A stretch of DNA of 64,000 bases from Sodalis ligni (lineage in GTDB: Bacteria > Pseudomonadota > Gammaproteobacteria > Enterobacterales > Enterobacteriaceae), in the NCBI RefSeq assembly GCF_016865525.2, contig NZ_CP075169.1, forward strand, positions 6,014,337-6,078,336, written 5' to 3'. Both the position numbers and the translations under genes were made by a program. Of the stretch, positions 9,348 through 18,888 are shown piece by piece (within the stretch, counting starts at the first letter, position 1; each line of letters begins with the position of its first letter). The notes beneath the pieces were generated by a model. That model made no database searches, was not told where the DNA came from, and saw nothing but the letters and a program-made list of their open reading frames with translations.

Positions 9348-10187
9348 TTAAGGACGGGCATGGGTGTAGCTCCGCCGGATGATCCATTGATGCACTAGGG
9401 TAATAAAGACCATCAGCACCACCAGGAACATACCCAAGGCGCTGGCCATATTCGGATCCAGGTCCAGATCCCCCGCCACCAGGGCGGCAATGCGAATCGG
9501 GATAACGTTGAAATTACCGCCCGTCAGCGCATAAATCGTGGCGTAAGCCCCCAGGGCGTTTGCCAGCAAAATAACGAAGGTACCCAACAGGGCAGGCGCC
9601 AGCACCGGTAAGCCAATGTAGCGCCAGTAATGCACCTGTCCTGCCCCCAGCAACGCCGCTGACTCTCGCCAATCCTCGCTTAAGGCGTCGAACGCCGGAT
9701 AGAGCAGCAGCACCCCCAGCGGAATTTGAAAATAGGTATAAAGCACCATCAATCCGGGTTTGGAGTAAAGGTTAAAGTCCTCCAGCACGCCGTAACGGCG
9801 CAGAATCAGCGTGACGCAGCCGTTGGTGCCCAGCAGGATGATAAAGGCGAACGCCAGGGGCACCCCGGTAAAGTTACTGGTCATATTGGTAAAAGACATC
9901 ACCGCGGTGCGCAATCGGGTGGCGCCCAGCTGGCGCAGTGAATAGCTGCACACCAGTGCGATCAACAGGCCGAACAGGCTGGACCAGAAGGTTATCTCAA
10001 GGGAAAAAACGATGGCCTGCCGGTAAAACGGCGAGGTGAGTATCTCCTGGTAATTGGCAAATCCCCATCCGTCCGTCTCGCTGTTAAAACTGTTAAAAGC
10101 CATCCAAATCATCGGCGCAATCTGGAAGGCGCAGAAAAACAGGACAAAGGGCAACATGATGGCCGCCGCCAGCCATTTACCCTTCAT
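9348..10187 (-). CDS. ABC transporter permease (first)
   Basis: 279-residue membrane subunit with an N-terminal anchor helix (LAAAIMLPFVLFFCAF) and about five further helices; the EAA-like loop reads ESAALLGAGQVHYW. Its ATG overlaps the stop codon of the alkaline-phosphatase-like gene (ATGA), which ties that enzyme into the transport operon. It is the heterodimer partner of the following permease. Confidence 0.88.
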   Translation of the reverse strand: MKGKWLAAAIMLPFVLFFCAFQIAPMIWMAFNSFNSETDGWGFANYQEILTSPFYRQAIVFSLEITFWSSLFGLLIALVCSYSLRQLGATRLRTAVMSFTNMTSNFTGVPLAFAFIILLGTNGCVTLILRRYGVLEDFNLYSKPGLMVLYTYFQIPLGVLLLYPAFDALSEDWRESAALLGAGQVHYWRYIGLPVLAPALLGTFVILLANALGAYATIYALTGGNFNVIPIRIAALVAGDLDLDPNMASALGMFLVVLMVFITLVHQWIIRRSYTHARP

Positions 10188-10981
10188 TTGAGTATCCCCC
10201 CACAGACCGGTTTATCATGCTCCACCCCCAGCAAAGAACATACCGTGCCGCAGAGTTCAGTTTGCCGCACCGCCGCCGGCGATTGGCTGAACGCTTCGCC
10301 GAAGACAAACAGCGGCACCTGGCGCTCTTCCGGCAGAATTCCGCCATGGCTACGGTCATCGTTCATACCGTGATCCGCGGTCACCAGGACCTGATAACCC
10401 CCGGCCAGCCACTCCGGCAGATATAACGACAACAGCCCGTCCGCCGTCCGCGCCGCGTTACGGTATTGCGGCGTGGATAAACCGAAACGGTGGCCGGCAT
10501 CGTCGATGTTCATCGGATGGATTAACAGGAAATCCGGCTGATAACGCAGCCGCAGGCTTTCGGCGTCTTCAAACACATGGGAATCGGGATAATGATCCGC
10601 ATGGTAAAAATGCCCGTACTGAATGGCGGCCTCAGGGTCGAGGGTATGGCGATCGCGGGCCGCATCGAACGGCGCGCGATTGTAGAGTTCGCTTACCCAA
10701 TGATACGCCGCGGCCGCGGTGGTCAAACCGGCGGCGCGGGCATAATGAAAAATACTGCGATGACGGGAAAGCCGCACCACATTATTGTGGACCACGCCGC
10801 TCTCCACCGGCGGCATGCCGGTAAGAATGCATTCGTACAATGGCCGCGATAATGACGGCAATTCACATTCCAGCGAATAGAGGCATCCGTGCCCCGCCGC
10901 GCATTCCGCATGCAGATAACCCATGGCGTCATAGGCTACCTGATAATTTAATCCGTCCAGTATCACCAGCACAGTTTTCAT
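10184..10981 (-). CDS. Alkaline-phosphatase-superfamily hydrolase (NPP / phosphonoacetate-hydrolase-like)
   Basis: Metal-dependent phosphohydrolase of the nucleotide pyrophosphatase/phosphodiesterase type, 265 residues. Metal ligands and nucleophile appear as VILDG (Asp 8), a PSLSRP segment carrying the likely Ser nucleophile, GVVHNN, DDAGHRFG and TADHGM. There is no signal peptide, so it acts in the cytoplasm, after import. The ATG at 10981 has AAGGAG upstream; the frame could extend to 11032 without support. Its place between the binding protein and the permeases implies that the importer brings in a phosphodiester, phosphate monoester or phosphonate. The exact substrate cannot be read from sequence. 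Confidence 0.82.
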   Translation of the reverse strand: MKTVLVILDGLNYQVAYDAMGYLHAECAAGHGCLYSLECELPSLSRPLYECILTGMPPVESGVVHNNVVRLSRHRSIFHYARAAGLTTAAAAYHWVSELYNRAPFDAARDRHTLDPEAAIQYGHFYHADHYPDSHVFEDAESLRLRYQPDFLLIHPMNIDDAGHRFGLSTPQYRNAARTADGLLSLYLPEWLAGGYQVLVTADHGMNDDRSHGGILPEERQVPLFVFGEAFSQSPAAVRQTELCGTVCSLLGVEHDKPVCGGILK

Positions 10982-10995
10982 CAGGACTCCTTGAC

Positions 10996-12057
10996 TTACT
11001 GCTGCATGGATATCATGACATTTTCCTGCCACAGCCGAGGTAAGGTTTTAGCGCTCTGCTCCCAAGCGGCCTGATCGGCGATGGGATGGGCGTTTTTATA
11101 TTGCCCGATAGGCAGCAGTTTGGCTTTGACATCCTCCGGCAGGGTCAAATGTTCTATACGAATAGGACGGGCATAACCTCTGGCCAGGTTGATTTGTCCG
11201 GCGTCGGAGAAGATATATTCCCGGGCAAATTTCGCGGCGTTGGGGTGTTTGGCGTATTTATTGATGATGGTGGTATAACCCGAGGTAATGGAGCCGTCGG
11301 AAGGAATCAGCACCTCGAAGCGGGTTTTGTCGATGGTATCGCGATAGTTAAGGCCGTTGAAATCCCAGACGATGCCCACATCCACTTCCCCTTTTTCCAG
11401 CGAAGCGATAGTGGGATTATTCAGTCCCAACCGCCCGGCTTTGGCCAGCTTGGCAAAGAAATCCAGGCCCGGTTTCAGGTTCTTCTCGTTGCCGCCCATG
11501 GCATAGGTCGCCGCCAGGACGCCGTTAACCGCCTGCGCCGCGGTGCTGACGTCCCCTACGGAAACCTTGTAACTGCCGTTAAGAAGATCGGCCCAGCTAT
11601 GGGGTATTTGTTTTACCGTCTGCTTATTGACGATAAAAGCGATGGTGCCGGTATAGGCCAACGCCCAGTTGCCGTCCTTATCCTTTGCCCAGGCGGGCAC
11701 CTGATCCCAGGTACTGGGTTTATAGGGTTGCGCTACGCCTTTTTGTACCGCCAAAGGCCCGAAAGAGGATCCCACGTCGCCGATATCGGCGCTGGCGTTA
11801 TTTTTTTCCGCCAGAAACTTGGCGATTTCCTGGGCCGAACTCATATCGGTATCGCTGTGCTTGAGTCCGTATTTACTGGACAAATCCGCCCAGGTGTCTT
11901 TCCAGTTTGCCCAGCTGTCCGGCATACCGACACTATTAACCTCGCCTTCTTGTTGTGCTGCTTTTTGTAACGCCGCCACATCGGCGGGTGCGGCGTAACC
12001 GGCCTGGCTGGCCAGCAAAATCGCGGTTGTTAACACTGAAGCGAACAAAAGTTTCAT
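10996..12057 (-). CDS. Periplasmic solute-binding protein of the organophosphorus-type importer
   Basis: Extracellular solute-binding protein, 353 residues, of the family that includes iron (AfuA/FutA), polyamine and 2-aminoethylphosphonate (PhnS) binders. A signal peptide covers residues 1-22 (hydrophobic core, AGYAAP cleavage). Recognisable stretches are SADIGDVGSSFG and the C-terminal ANAAKFAREYIFSDAGQ-like segment of this fold. It does not look like a close relative of Salmonella PhnS, so I leave the ligand open. It is the first gene of the operon; CGGAG precedes the ATG. Confidence 0.85.
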   Translation of the reverse strand: MKLLFASVLTTAILLASQAGYAAPADVAALQKAAQQEGEVNSVGMPDSWANWKDTWADLSSKYGLKHSDTDMSSAQEIAKFLAEKNNASADIGDVGSSFGPLAVQKGVAQPYKPSTWDQVPAWAKDKDGNWALAYTGTIAFIVNKQTVKQIPHSWADLLNGSYKVSVGDVSTAAQAVNGVLAATYAMGGNEKNLKPGLDFFAKLAKAGRLGLNNPTIASLEKGEVDVGIVWDFNGLNYRDTIDKTRFEVLIPSDGSITSGYTTIINKYAKHPNAAKFAREYIFSDAGQINLARGYARPIRIEHLTLPEDVKAKLLPIGQYKNAHPIADQAAWEQSAKTLPRLWQENVMISMQQ

Positions 12058-12099
12058 ATGTGATGCTCCGGATGATAGTGTGTGAATGGAACAGATAAC

Positions 12100-12111
12100 T
12101 GGTCTAGTCCA
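12100..12111. promoter_or_regulatory. Candidate GntR/UTRA operator
   Basis: TGGTCTAGTCCA is a near-perfect dyad (one mismatched pair) and resembles the TGGTATAGACCA-type site bound by PhnF-like UTRA regulators. It lies in the divergent intergenic region between the solute-binding-protein gene and the GntR/UTRA gene. Confidence 0.5.
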
Positions 12112-12252
12112 GCAAGAACCAAGCCAATCTACTTAATAAAGATGAATATTTGATGTCAGTAATTCTTTTAGCCTGTTTTTTGTTATGGTTTCACTACCGC
12201 ATCCGCAAAGGCGGAAAATCATGCACTATGACAATGCAGATGGGTGACTAAA

Positions 12253-12993
12253 ATGCCTCAAAATGACGCTCCTTTTCTGCAAAGCCTTTCCCGGCAGAAA
12301 ACCGTTACCGCCATTTGCCAGGCCATTAGCGGCTGGATCACCCAGGGCGTATTGACCCATAACGACCGTTTGCCGGCGGAGCGCATCCTTAGCGAGCAGT
12401 TCGCCACCACCCGCATCACCCTAAGAGAAGCCCTGGGTCAATTGGAAGCACAAGGGATGATTTATCGCGAGGAGCGCCGCGGCTGGTTTGTCAGCCCGCC
12501 GCGGATTATCTATAACCCGCTTCAGCGCAGCCATTTTCATGCCATGGTCAGGGAACAGGGACGAAAACCGGATACCGAAGTATTGGATGCCGGTGAAATC
12601 GTGGCGCCGGACGCGATATGCGCCCATCTGGACCTGCCGGTGGGGGGGCGGGTATTTTGTATTCGACGGGTGCGACGCATCGACGGGCGGGCGGTGCTTT
12701 ATGTGGAGCATTATCTCAATGTCGCTTTTTTCCCGGCGATTTTGCAAGAAGATCTCACCTCTTCCCTCACCGAACTCTACGCTAACCGCTATGGGATCCG
12801 TTATGGCAAGGTCCGTTTCGACATGTTGCCCACCACCTTTCCCCTCGCGGCATCGCAGGCGCTGAAGGTGGCGGATAACAGCCCGGCGCTGTTTATTACC
12901 CGTATCAATCGCGATCAGTATGCGCGGATTATCGATTGTGACTTGGAATATTGGCGTTATGACACGCTGCATATCAGCGTGGAAGCGGAATAA
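12253..12993 (+). CDS. GntR-family transcriptional regulator with UTRA effector domain
   Basis: Repressor-type regulator of the HutC/PhnF subfamily, ~246 residues. The N-terminal winged helix (about 10-75) shows the family pattern LPAERILSEQFATTRITLREAL, followed by a UTRA domain that binds the inducer (RRIDGRAVLYVEHYLN, then a C-terminal DCDLEYWRYD). It is divergent from the phosphatase/ABC operon and should control it, probably through the site at 12100-12111. The start could also be a GTG at 12244; neither has a strong ribosome-binding site. Confidence 0.88.
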   Translation: MPQNDAPFLQSLSRQKTVTAICQAISGWITQGVLTHNDRLPAERILSEQFATTRITLREALGQLEAQGMIYREERRGWFVSPPRIIYNPLQRSHFHAMVREQGRKPDTEVLDAGEIVAPDAICAHLDLPVGGRVFCIRRVRRIDGRAVLYVEHYLNVAFFPAILQEDLTSSLTELYANRYGIRYGKVRFDMLPTTFPLAASQALKVADNSPALFITRINRDQYARIIDCDLEYWRYDTLHISVEAE

Positions 12994-13017
12994 CGGAGGC
13001 AAATGGCACGGGGAAGG

Positions 13018-13347
13018 TCAGGTCTCGGCTTCCCGGGATAATAACGCATCGAAAATCAGCACTGAACAGACCCCGTCGGTGAGAGACGGCAGAATAATAT
13101 TTTCCCGGACATAAAGATGATGGCGGTGGTTAAGATAAATTTCCAGCGCGTCATTATCGGCAAAATAAAGGCTTATTTTGTGCCTGAATCCGTAATCGTG
13201 TTGTTCGCGGCTGATATTTTCATGCCATGAAGCGTTGATAATACCCGGAATATACCGATCCATGGTCAATAACGCTGCGCTGATGCGATGAATTTCATCT
13301 TCGCCGAGCGTCGCCTTGAACCGGAACAACACGTTATGTTGAATCAT
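13018..13347 (-). CDS. Dabb-domain (stress-responsive alpha/beta barrel) protein
   Basis: 109 residues of a dimeric ferredoxin-like barrel family. The N-terminus (IQHNVLFRFK) and the pattern ending YLNHRHHLYV are typical of Dabb proteins, whose members are mostly of unknown function and sometimes bind or cyclise hydrophobic substrates. GAGG lies 5 nt before the ATG. It converges on the GntR gene, 24 bp away, and is followed upstream by a degraded frame (13380-13607), so it may be the survivor of a larger lost locus. Confidence 0.75.
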   Translation of the reverse strand: MIQHNVLFRFKATLGEDEIHRISAALLTMDRYIPGIINASWHENISREQHDYGFRHKISLYFADNDALEIYLNHRHHLYVRENIILPSLTDGVCSVLIFDALLSREAET

Positions 13348-13379
13348 CTTAACCTCTTACCGTCATTGAATTTTCCCTT

Positions 13380-13607
13380 TCAAGAACGTGGCGCGGTCTT
13401 CTCCATTCCCTTACCGGGCATATAATTGCGCTTCATATACCACTGTGTTGTTCTAAATGCCGCCACTAAGTTTGCCAGGAAAATTTTCTCTTCATGTTGG
13501 TCCATATACCACCCCAATTTGCCATATTTATACCCATCAAGGGTATACGAGTCCAAAACCATTAACGCCGCCGGTCCGCAATTGCCGATAGCGGGAATGA
13601 TTTCCCG
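13380..13607 (-). pseudogene. Possible remnant of an unrecognised gene
   Basis: A minus-strand frame is open for 76 codons between stop codons, with protein-like composition (IPAIGNCGPAAL, then a segment rich in Gly, Tyr and Trp around KYGKLGWYMDQHEEK). Only its second part has an ATG (13562), with no ribosome-binding site. It reads like the tail of a real protein that has lost its beginning, but I do not recognise the family. It could be a chance frame. Confidence 0.3.
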
Positions 13608-13910
13608 TTATCATGAACTGCGTAATGTCCTGCGGGTTAATAGTAAATGTCTGCCGATTGCTCAGACTGCTTCCAATAAAATAAAAATTTAAATAAAGTT
13701 ATGAACAATTACATTTCAAATAATAATTAGCGTTTTGATTATAATGCCGCTTTGCTTAGATCAATCTAACGCCGGCAAGGGAATAGGTAAAATAATTATA
13801 TTATTAGCCATAATTAATTAGCGGGGTATAATTCTTATTATAAAATCAATATTGCTAATAAATTCAATGTTAAGCTTCCCTGTCCAGGCAAAAAAACAGG
13901 TAATTTTAGA
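13608..13910. other. AT-rich intergenic stretch downstream of metH
   Basis: About 300 bp of AT-rich sequence with no plausible gene. Nothing beyond the metH terminator at its right edge is seen. Confidence 0.5.
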
Positions 13911-13937
13911 AACAAAAGCAATCCAAAAGGATTGCTT
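13911..13937 (-). terminator. metH: metH Rho-independent terminator
   Basis: On the minus strand, a 9-bp stem (AAGCAATCC / GGATTGCTT) with a 4-nt loop is followed by TTTGTTTC, 28 bp past the metH stop codon. Confidence 0.75.
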
Positions 13938-13964
13938 ACCATCATCCCTATGTGGAATTGATCC

Positions 13965-16900
13965 TCAATCGGCATCGTAGCCGAGATTAGGCGCCAGCCA
14001 GCGTTCAACTTCCGCCACCGGCATACTCTTACGGGCGGCATAGTCCTCCACCTGATCCCGCTGAATTTGCGCCACGGCATAATATTTACTGTCGGGGTGG
14101 CTGAAATACCAGCCGGAAACCGATGCTCCCGGCCACATGGCATAGGATTCAGTCAACCGCATGCCGGTATTTTCGTCAACGTTGAGCAGGCGCCAGATAG
14201 CCTCTTTTTCCGTATGATCGGGACAGGCGGGGTAGCCCGGCGCCGGGCGGATACCCTGATAATTTTCCCGGATCAACTCCTCGTTGCTGAGGTTTTCCGT
14301 AGCGGCATACCCCCAATAGACTTTACGCACCCGTTCGTGCAGGTACTCGGCAAACGCTTCAGCCAACCGATCGGATAAGGCTTTTACCATGATTTTATTG
14401 TAATCGTCATGCAGGGCGTCATAGTCCGCGGCCAGTTGGTCTTCCTCCAAACCGGCGGTCACGGCAAACGCGCCGAGATAATCCGCCTTGCCGCTGGATT
14501 TCGGGGCCACGAAGTCTGCCAGGCAGTAATTGGCGAAATCGGTTTTTTCCGTCTGCTGGCGCAGATGATGGCTGACGGCAACCACCTCGCGGCGGCTTTC
14601 ATCCCGATAGATTTCAATATCGTCACCCACCCGGTTGGCGGGAAACAGCCCCACCACGCCGCGCGGGAGCAGTGATTTTTCAGCGGAGAGCTTATCCAGC
14701 ATGGCGTTGGCATCGGCAAACAGCCGCCGGGCTTCTTCGCCGATCACCTCGTCCTGCAGCAAGCGCGGATATTTACCCGCCAGCGACCAGGTCATAAAAA
14801 ACGGCGTCCAGTCAATATAGTTGCGCAAGGTCTCAATGGAGGCCGTCACCGCCTGAATCCCCAGGCGATGGGCCACCGGCGGAGTGTAATGCTCCCAGTC
14901 CATGGCGGCGTCATTGTCCCGCGCGGCTTGTAATGTCACCGGCGGGGTACGGGGCTTTTTACGGCCATGCTGGATACGCACCGTGTCATATTCACTGCGG
15001 GTTTTCTGGACAAATTCGTCCCGTTGCGCATCGGACAGCAGTGCGGAAACCACCCCCACGCTACGGGACGCGTTCTGGACATAAATCGTCGGTCCGCTGT
15101 AGTTGCGCTCGATTTTCACCGCGGTATGGGCCTTGGAGGTGGTTGCGCCGCCAATCAGCAGCGGCAGCGTGAATCCCTGCCGCTCCATCTCCTTGGCGAC
15201 GTTGACCATTTCATCCAGCGACGGGGTAATCAAGCCGGACAGACCGATGATATCCACGTTCATCTCCCGGGCGGTCTTCAGGATTTTGTCCATCGGAACC
15301 ATTACCCCCAGGTCGATGATTTCATAGTTATTGCATTGCAACACCACGCCGACGATATTTTTACCGATATCGTGGACATCACCCTTTACCGTCGCCAGCA
15401 GGACTTTTCCCGCCGCTTTCTTTTGCTGCTTACCGGCCTGGATAAAAGGCTCCAGGTAAGCCACCGCCTGCTTCATGACCCGCGCCGATTTCACTACCTG
15501 CGGCAAAAACATCTTGCCGGCGCCAAACAGATCTCCCACCACGTTCATGCCGGACATCAGCGGCCCTTCAATGACCTCGATGGGCTGTGCCGCCTGCTGC
15601 CGCGCTTCTTCGGTATCGGGCTCGATAAACTCGGTAATGCCTTTTATCAAGGCATACTCCAGGCGTTTTATCACCGGCCATCCGCGCCATTCCGCCTGCT
15701 GCTGCTTACTGACTTCGTCGGTCTTGCCGCCGCGGTACTTCTCCGCCAGTTCCAGCAACCGCTCGGTGCCGTCGGCGCGGCGATTAAGCACCACATCCTC
15801 CACCGCCTCGCGCAGCTCAGCCGACAAATCGTCATAAATGGCCAATTGCCCGGCATTGACGATACCCATATCCATACCGTTGCGGATGGCGTGATAAAGG
15901 AATACCGCATGAATGGCTTCCCGCACCGGTTCATTGCCGCGAAACGAGAAAGACACGTTGGAGACACCGCCGGAAATCAGCGCATGGGGCAGTTCGGCCT
16001 TGATATCGGCACAGGCGCCGATAAAATCCATCGCATAATTGTTATGCTCCTCAATGCCGGTGGCGATGGCAAAGATATTCGGATCAAAAATGATATCTTC
16101 CGGCGGAAAGCCCACCGTCTCGGTCAGGATACGGTAAGCCCGGCGGCAGATGGCTATTTTGCGCGCGCGGGTATCCGCCTGTCCGTCCTCGTCAAAAGCC
16201 ATCACCACCACCGCGGCGCCGTAACGGCGCACCAGGCGGGCATGGTGGATAAAGACCTCCTCGCCTTCCTTCATGGAGATGGAGTTGACGATGCCTTTGC
16301 CCTGGATGCATTTAAGGCCTTGCTCGATAACATCCCATTTGGAGGAGTCGATCATGATGGGTACGCGGGAGATGTCCGGCTCTCCGGCAATCAGGCTCAG
16401 AAAACGCACCATGGCGGCTTCGGAATCCAGCATGCCCTCATCCATGTTGATATCGATAACCTGGGCGCCGCTTTCCACCTGCTGAAGGGCCACCGCCAGG
16501 GCTTCATTGTACTTTTCTTCTTTTATCAGGCGTTTGAAGCGCGCAGAGCCGGTGACATTAGTCCGTTCGCCCACGTTCACAAACAGGGTGTCTTTGTCGA
16601 TATTAAGGGGTTCCAGCCCCGCCAGGCGGCAGGCCACCGGCCGATCCGGCAGCTGGCGCGGCGGTATGCCCTCAATGGCCCGGACGATGGCGGCGATATG
16701 CTCCGGCGTGGTGCCGCAGCAGCCGCCGACGATATTCAAAAAACCGGCGCCGGCCCACTCCTTGATTTGCCTGGCCATAACATCGGGGCCGAGATCGTAC
16801 TCGCCGAAGGCATTGGGCAACCCGGCATTGGGATGGGCGCTGATGTAACACTCGGCAATCCTGGACAGCTCGGCGACATACTGCCGCAGCTCATCCGGGC

Positions 16901-17648
16901 CAAGGGCGCAGTTCAAACCGAACGACAGCGGTTTAACGTGCCGCAGGGAGTTGTAAAAGGCTTCCGTGGTCTGGCCGGAAAGCGTCCGTCCCGAGGCATC
17001 GGTGATGGTGCCGGAAATCATCACCGGCAACTCTACGCCCATGGCTTCAAATTCGGTTTCAATGGCGAATATTGCCGCCTTGGCGTTGAGGGTATCGAAA
17101 ATGGTTTCCACCATAATCAAATCCGCGCCCCCCTCAACCAATGCGTGCACCGACTCTCTGTAAGCACTTACTAACTGATCAAAGGTCACGTTGCGGAACG
17201 CCGGATCGTTTACATCCGGGGAAATCGAGGCGGTGCGGTTGGTGGGGCCCAGGACGCCGGCAACATAACGCGGTTTATCCGGAGTGCGCGCCGTCCATTC
17301 ATCGGCGCACTGGCGTGCCAGCCGGGCGGCTTCGAAATTAAGCTCGCCAACCAGCGACTCCATCTGGTAATCGGCCATGGCGATGGCGGTGGAGTTAAAG
17401 GTATTGGTTTCCAGAATGTCGGCGCCCGCTTCAAGGTAGGCGTAGTGAATCGCGGAAATCACCTCGGGCTTGCTGAGCACCAGCAAATCGTTATTGCCCT
17501 TCAAATCGCTTGGCCACTGGGCAAAGCGCTCGCCCCGGTAGTCCGCTTCCTCCAACCGGTAGCTCTGGATCATGGTGCCCATGGCGCCGTCCAGCACCAT
17601 GATGCGCTGGGCCAATTGCCGGCGAAGTCCGTCAGTTCGATTATTCAC
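13965..17648 (-). CDS. metH: Cobalamin-dependent methionine synthase
   Basis: Transfers a methyl group from 5-methyltetrahydrofolate to homocysteine via methylcobalamin. The product is 1227 residues, the E. coli length. Domains in order: homocysteine-binding barrel (zinc Cys in [10 protein letters not shown] and [10 protein letters not shown]), pterin-binding barrel, cobalamin cap and Rossmann domain ([11 protein letters not shown], the lower-ligand His, near residue 760) and the C-terminal reactivation domain that binds S-adenosylmethionine. All motifs are intact. In E. coli its neighbours are iclR and yjbB; here the ace-iclR genes are replaced by gntK-edd. Confidence 0.98.
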   Translation of the reverse strand: MNNRTDGLRRQLAQRIMVLDGAMGTMIQSYRLEEADYRGERFAQWPSDLKGNNDLLVLSKPEVISAIHYAYLEAGADILETNTFNSTAIAMADYQMESLVGELNFEAARLARQCADEWTARTPDKPRYVAGVLGPTNRTASISPDVNDPAFRNVTFDQLVSAYRESVHALVEGGADLIMVETIFDTLNAKAAIFAIETEFEAMGVELPVMISGTITDASGRTLSGQTTEAFYNSLRHVKPLSFGLNCALGPDELRQYVAELSRIAECYISAHPNAGLPNAFGEYDLGPDVMARQIKEWAGAGFLNIVGGCCGTTPEHIAAIVRAIEGIPPRQLPDRPVACRLAGLEPLNIDKDTLFVNVGERTNVTGSARFKRLIKEEKYNEALAVALQQVESGAQVIDINMDEGMLDSEAAMVRFLSLIAGEPDISRVPIMIDSSKWDVIEQGLKCIQGKGIVNSISMKEGEEVFIHHARLVRRYGAAVVVMAFDEDGQADTRARKIAICRRAYRILTETVGFPPEDIIFDPNIFAIATGIEEHNNYAMDFIGACADIKAELPHALISGGVSNVSFSFRGNEPVREAIHAVFLYHAIRNGMDMGIVNAGQLAIYDDLSAELREAVEDVVLNRRADGTERLLELAEKYRGGKTDEVSKQQQAEWRGWPVIKRLEYALIKGITEFIEPDTEEARQQAAQPIEVIEGPLMSGMNVVGDLFGAGKMFLPQVVKSARVMKQAVAYLEPFIQAGKQQKKAAGKVLLATVKGDVHDIGKNIVGVVLQCNNYEIIDLGVMVPMDKILKTAREMNVDIIGLSGLITPSLDEMVNVAKEMERQGFTLPLLIGGATTSKAHTAVKIERNYSGPTIYVQNASRSVGVVSALLSDAQRDEFVQKTRSEYDTVRIQHGRKKPRTPPVTLQAARDNDAAMDWEHYTPPVAHRLGIQAVTASIETLRNYIDWTPFFMTWSLAGKYPRLLQDEVIGEEARRLFADANAMLDKLSAEKSLLPRGVVGLFPANRVGDDIEIYRDESRREVVAVSHHLRQQTEKTDFANYCLADFVAPKSSGKADYLGAFAVTAGLEEDQLAADYDALHDDYNKIMVKALSDRLAEAFAEYLHERVRKVYWGYAATENLSNEELIRENYQGIRPAPGYPACPDHTEKEAIWRLLNVDENTGMRLTESYAMWPGASVSGWYFSHPDSKYYAVAQIQRDQVEDYAARKSMPVAEVERWLAPNLGYDAD

Positions 17649-17671
17649 TATTACCCATCCACCGCAGAAAA

Positions 17672-17728
17672 ATATACCCGTTATACTTCAAGCTGCAGGT
17701 GCGTCGCTTTCCTGCAACCCGAATTATC
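17672..17728 (+). repeat. Dispersed repeat, copy C
   Basis: Third copy of the ~57 bp repeat (ATACCCGTTATACTTCAAGC ... CTGCAACCCGAATTAT), same orientation as copy A, between metH and gntK. Internal half-matches (GCAGGTGCG and CTGCAAC) suggest it can fold. Confidence 0.75.
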
Positions 17729-17888
17729 CAGGGTAGAGCGTCTAAAATTGAGCCAAAACAGGCAGAACATCCTAACATAAGTTAAGCGGGAGCGAAGATG
17801 GCGGCTCATGAGACTTTTTCAGTTATCGGCTGATAGTTTAAAAAAACGCCACTTAATGTAAAAGTTATGTTTCATAATGCCCTTATAA

Positions 17889-17904
17889 TTTGATGTCGAT
17901 CACA
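17889..17904 (+). promoter_or_regulatory. Candidate CRP site upstream of gntK
   Basis: TTTGA-N6-TCACA differs from the CRP consensus TGTGA-N6-TCACA at one core base. It lies about 100 bp before gntK and 54 bp before the GntR operator. In E. coli, gntK and related gluconate genes are under both CRP and GntR. Confidence 0.45.
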
Positions 17905-17957
17905 GAAGAAAATAAAAGTCGTTGATGCCGCTAGAAACCGATAAAAAAACACGCATA

Positions 17958-17973
17958 ATGTTACCGGTAACAT
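17958..17973. promoter_or_regulatory. GntR (gluconate repressor) operator
   Basis: ATGTTACCGGTAACAT is a perfect 16-bp palindrome matching the GntR operator of E. coli gluconate genes (ATGTTA...TAACAT). It lies 32 bp before gntK, consistent with gluconate-inducible expression. Confidence 0.85.
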
Positions 17974-18005
17974 CAATGAACTTTAGCAGGCCTCGGAGCC
18001 CTACG

Positions 18006-18530
18006 ATGACAACTACATCCAACCATATCTTCGTTTTAATGGGCGTTTCAGGCAGCGGCAAATCCGTTGTAGCCAGCGCCCTGGCCCGCGAGCTTTCGGC
18101 CGCGTTTCTGGATGGCGATTTCCTCCATCCCCGCGCCAACATTGAAAAAATGGCGGCGGGCCATGCGTTAAACGATGATGATCGCGCGCCCTGGCTGGCG
18201 GCGATTAACGATGCCGCTTTCGCCATGCAGCGCACCAACGCGGTCTCCATCATCGTCTGTTCGTCGCTGAAAAAGCGGTATCGCGATCGCCTGCGGCAGG
18301 GGAATGACAATCTCTCCTTCATCTATCTCAAGGGCAGCTTCGAGGTAATTGAAGAACGCATGAAGGCCCGTAAAGGCCACTTTTTCAAATCCGAGATGCT
18401 GGTGACCCAATTCGATACTCTGGAAGAACCCGGTGCGGACGAACCCGATGTATTCGTAGTCAATATCGCCCAGCCGGTGGAAAAAGTCATTGACGATACC
18501 TTGAATTATATCCGGCAGTTTAATCAGTAA
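18006..18530 (+). CDS. gntK: Gluconokinase
   Basis: Phosphorylates D-gluconate to 6-phosphogluconate, feeding the pentose phosphate and Entner-Doudoroff pathways. The 174-residue product has a P-loop GVSGSGKS at residues 13-20, a FLDGDFLHP substrate motif and the pattern of the GntK/IdnK family. The ATG at 18006 is preceded by CGGAG; the longer frame from 17922 would run through the GntR operator and is rejected. It is followed by edd, so imported gluconate can be committed directly to the Entner-Doudoroff route. Thermostable (GntK) and thermosensitive (IdnK) types cannot be told apart firmly, but the operator favours GntK. Confidence 0.93.
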   Translation: MTTTSNHIFVLMGVSGSGKSVVASALARELSAAFLDGDFLHPRANIEKMAAGHALNDDDRAPWLAAINDAAFAMQRTNAVSIIVCSSLKKRYRDRLRQGNDNLSFIYLKGSFEVIEERMKARKGHFFKSEMLVTQFDTLEEPGADEPDVFVVNIAQPVEKVIDDTLNYIRQFNQ

Positions 18531-18584
18531 AACGCCGGCTGAAGCCGGCGACCGACGTTGCCGAAACCGCGGTTTCTTCAAAGG

Positions 18585-18601
18585 ATGTAAAGGATTTACA
18601 T
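18585..18601. promoter_or_regulatory. HexR-like palindrome between gntK and edd
   Basis: ATGTAAAGGATTTACAT is a 17-bp dyad symmetric about a central G; the core TGTA-N7-TACA matches the half-sites and spacing of gammaproteobacterial HexR sites, which control edd/eda and zwf. It lies before a terminator hairpin, 290 bp from edd, which is unusual for a repressor site. Confidence 0.4.
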
Positions 18602-18609
18602 TCACACAG

Positions 18610-18644
18610 GCCGGATGAGCCCGACTTTTGGCATCCGGCTTTTT
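18610..18644 (+). terminator. gntK: gntK Rho-independent terminator
   Basis: An 8-bp stem GCCGGATG / CATCCGGC with a 14-nt loop is followed by TTTTT. A second GC-rich hairpin without T-tract (GCCGGC...GCCGGC, about 18534-18550) lies just after the gntK stop codon. The two genes are therefore probably separate transcription units. Confidence 0.75.
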
Positions 18645-18888
18645 AAGTTCTGTGTAGCTGAAACGATTCAACATCGAGGTATGCCAATTTGCACCTCGGT
18701 TAAAAGCAACAAAAGAACCGGCCTTACTGGGGGCCGACCGATAACAGCGCCATCAGACGGTTCCGCCACCGACCGATTTTAATAATAAAAGCGTAAAGCA
18801 TCCTGATGTGCCGTCGGACCACAAATTCTGTTGTTCAGCGCTGCCCGCGAGGGCGGCCCTGAACCGTTCAATCTTAAGTGAGGCATGT

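Noticed and set aside
6888..12993. Naming the importer operon phnSTUV (2-aminoethylphosphonate)
   Set aside because: The binding protein differs from Salmonella PhnS as I know it and phnX/phnW are absent; the substrate is left open.
14967..17174. 735-codon open frame on the plus strand opposite metH
   Set aside because: Shadow of a GC-rich gene; metH is full-length and conserved on the other strand, and the frame shows no domain or ribosome-binding site.
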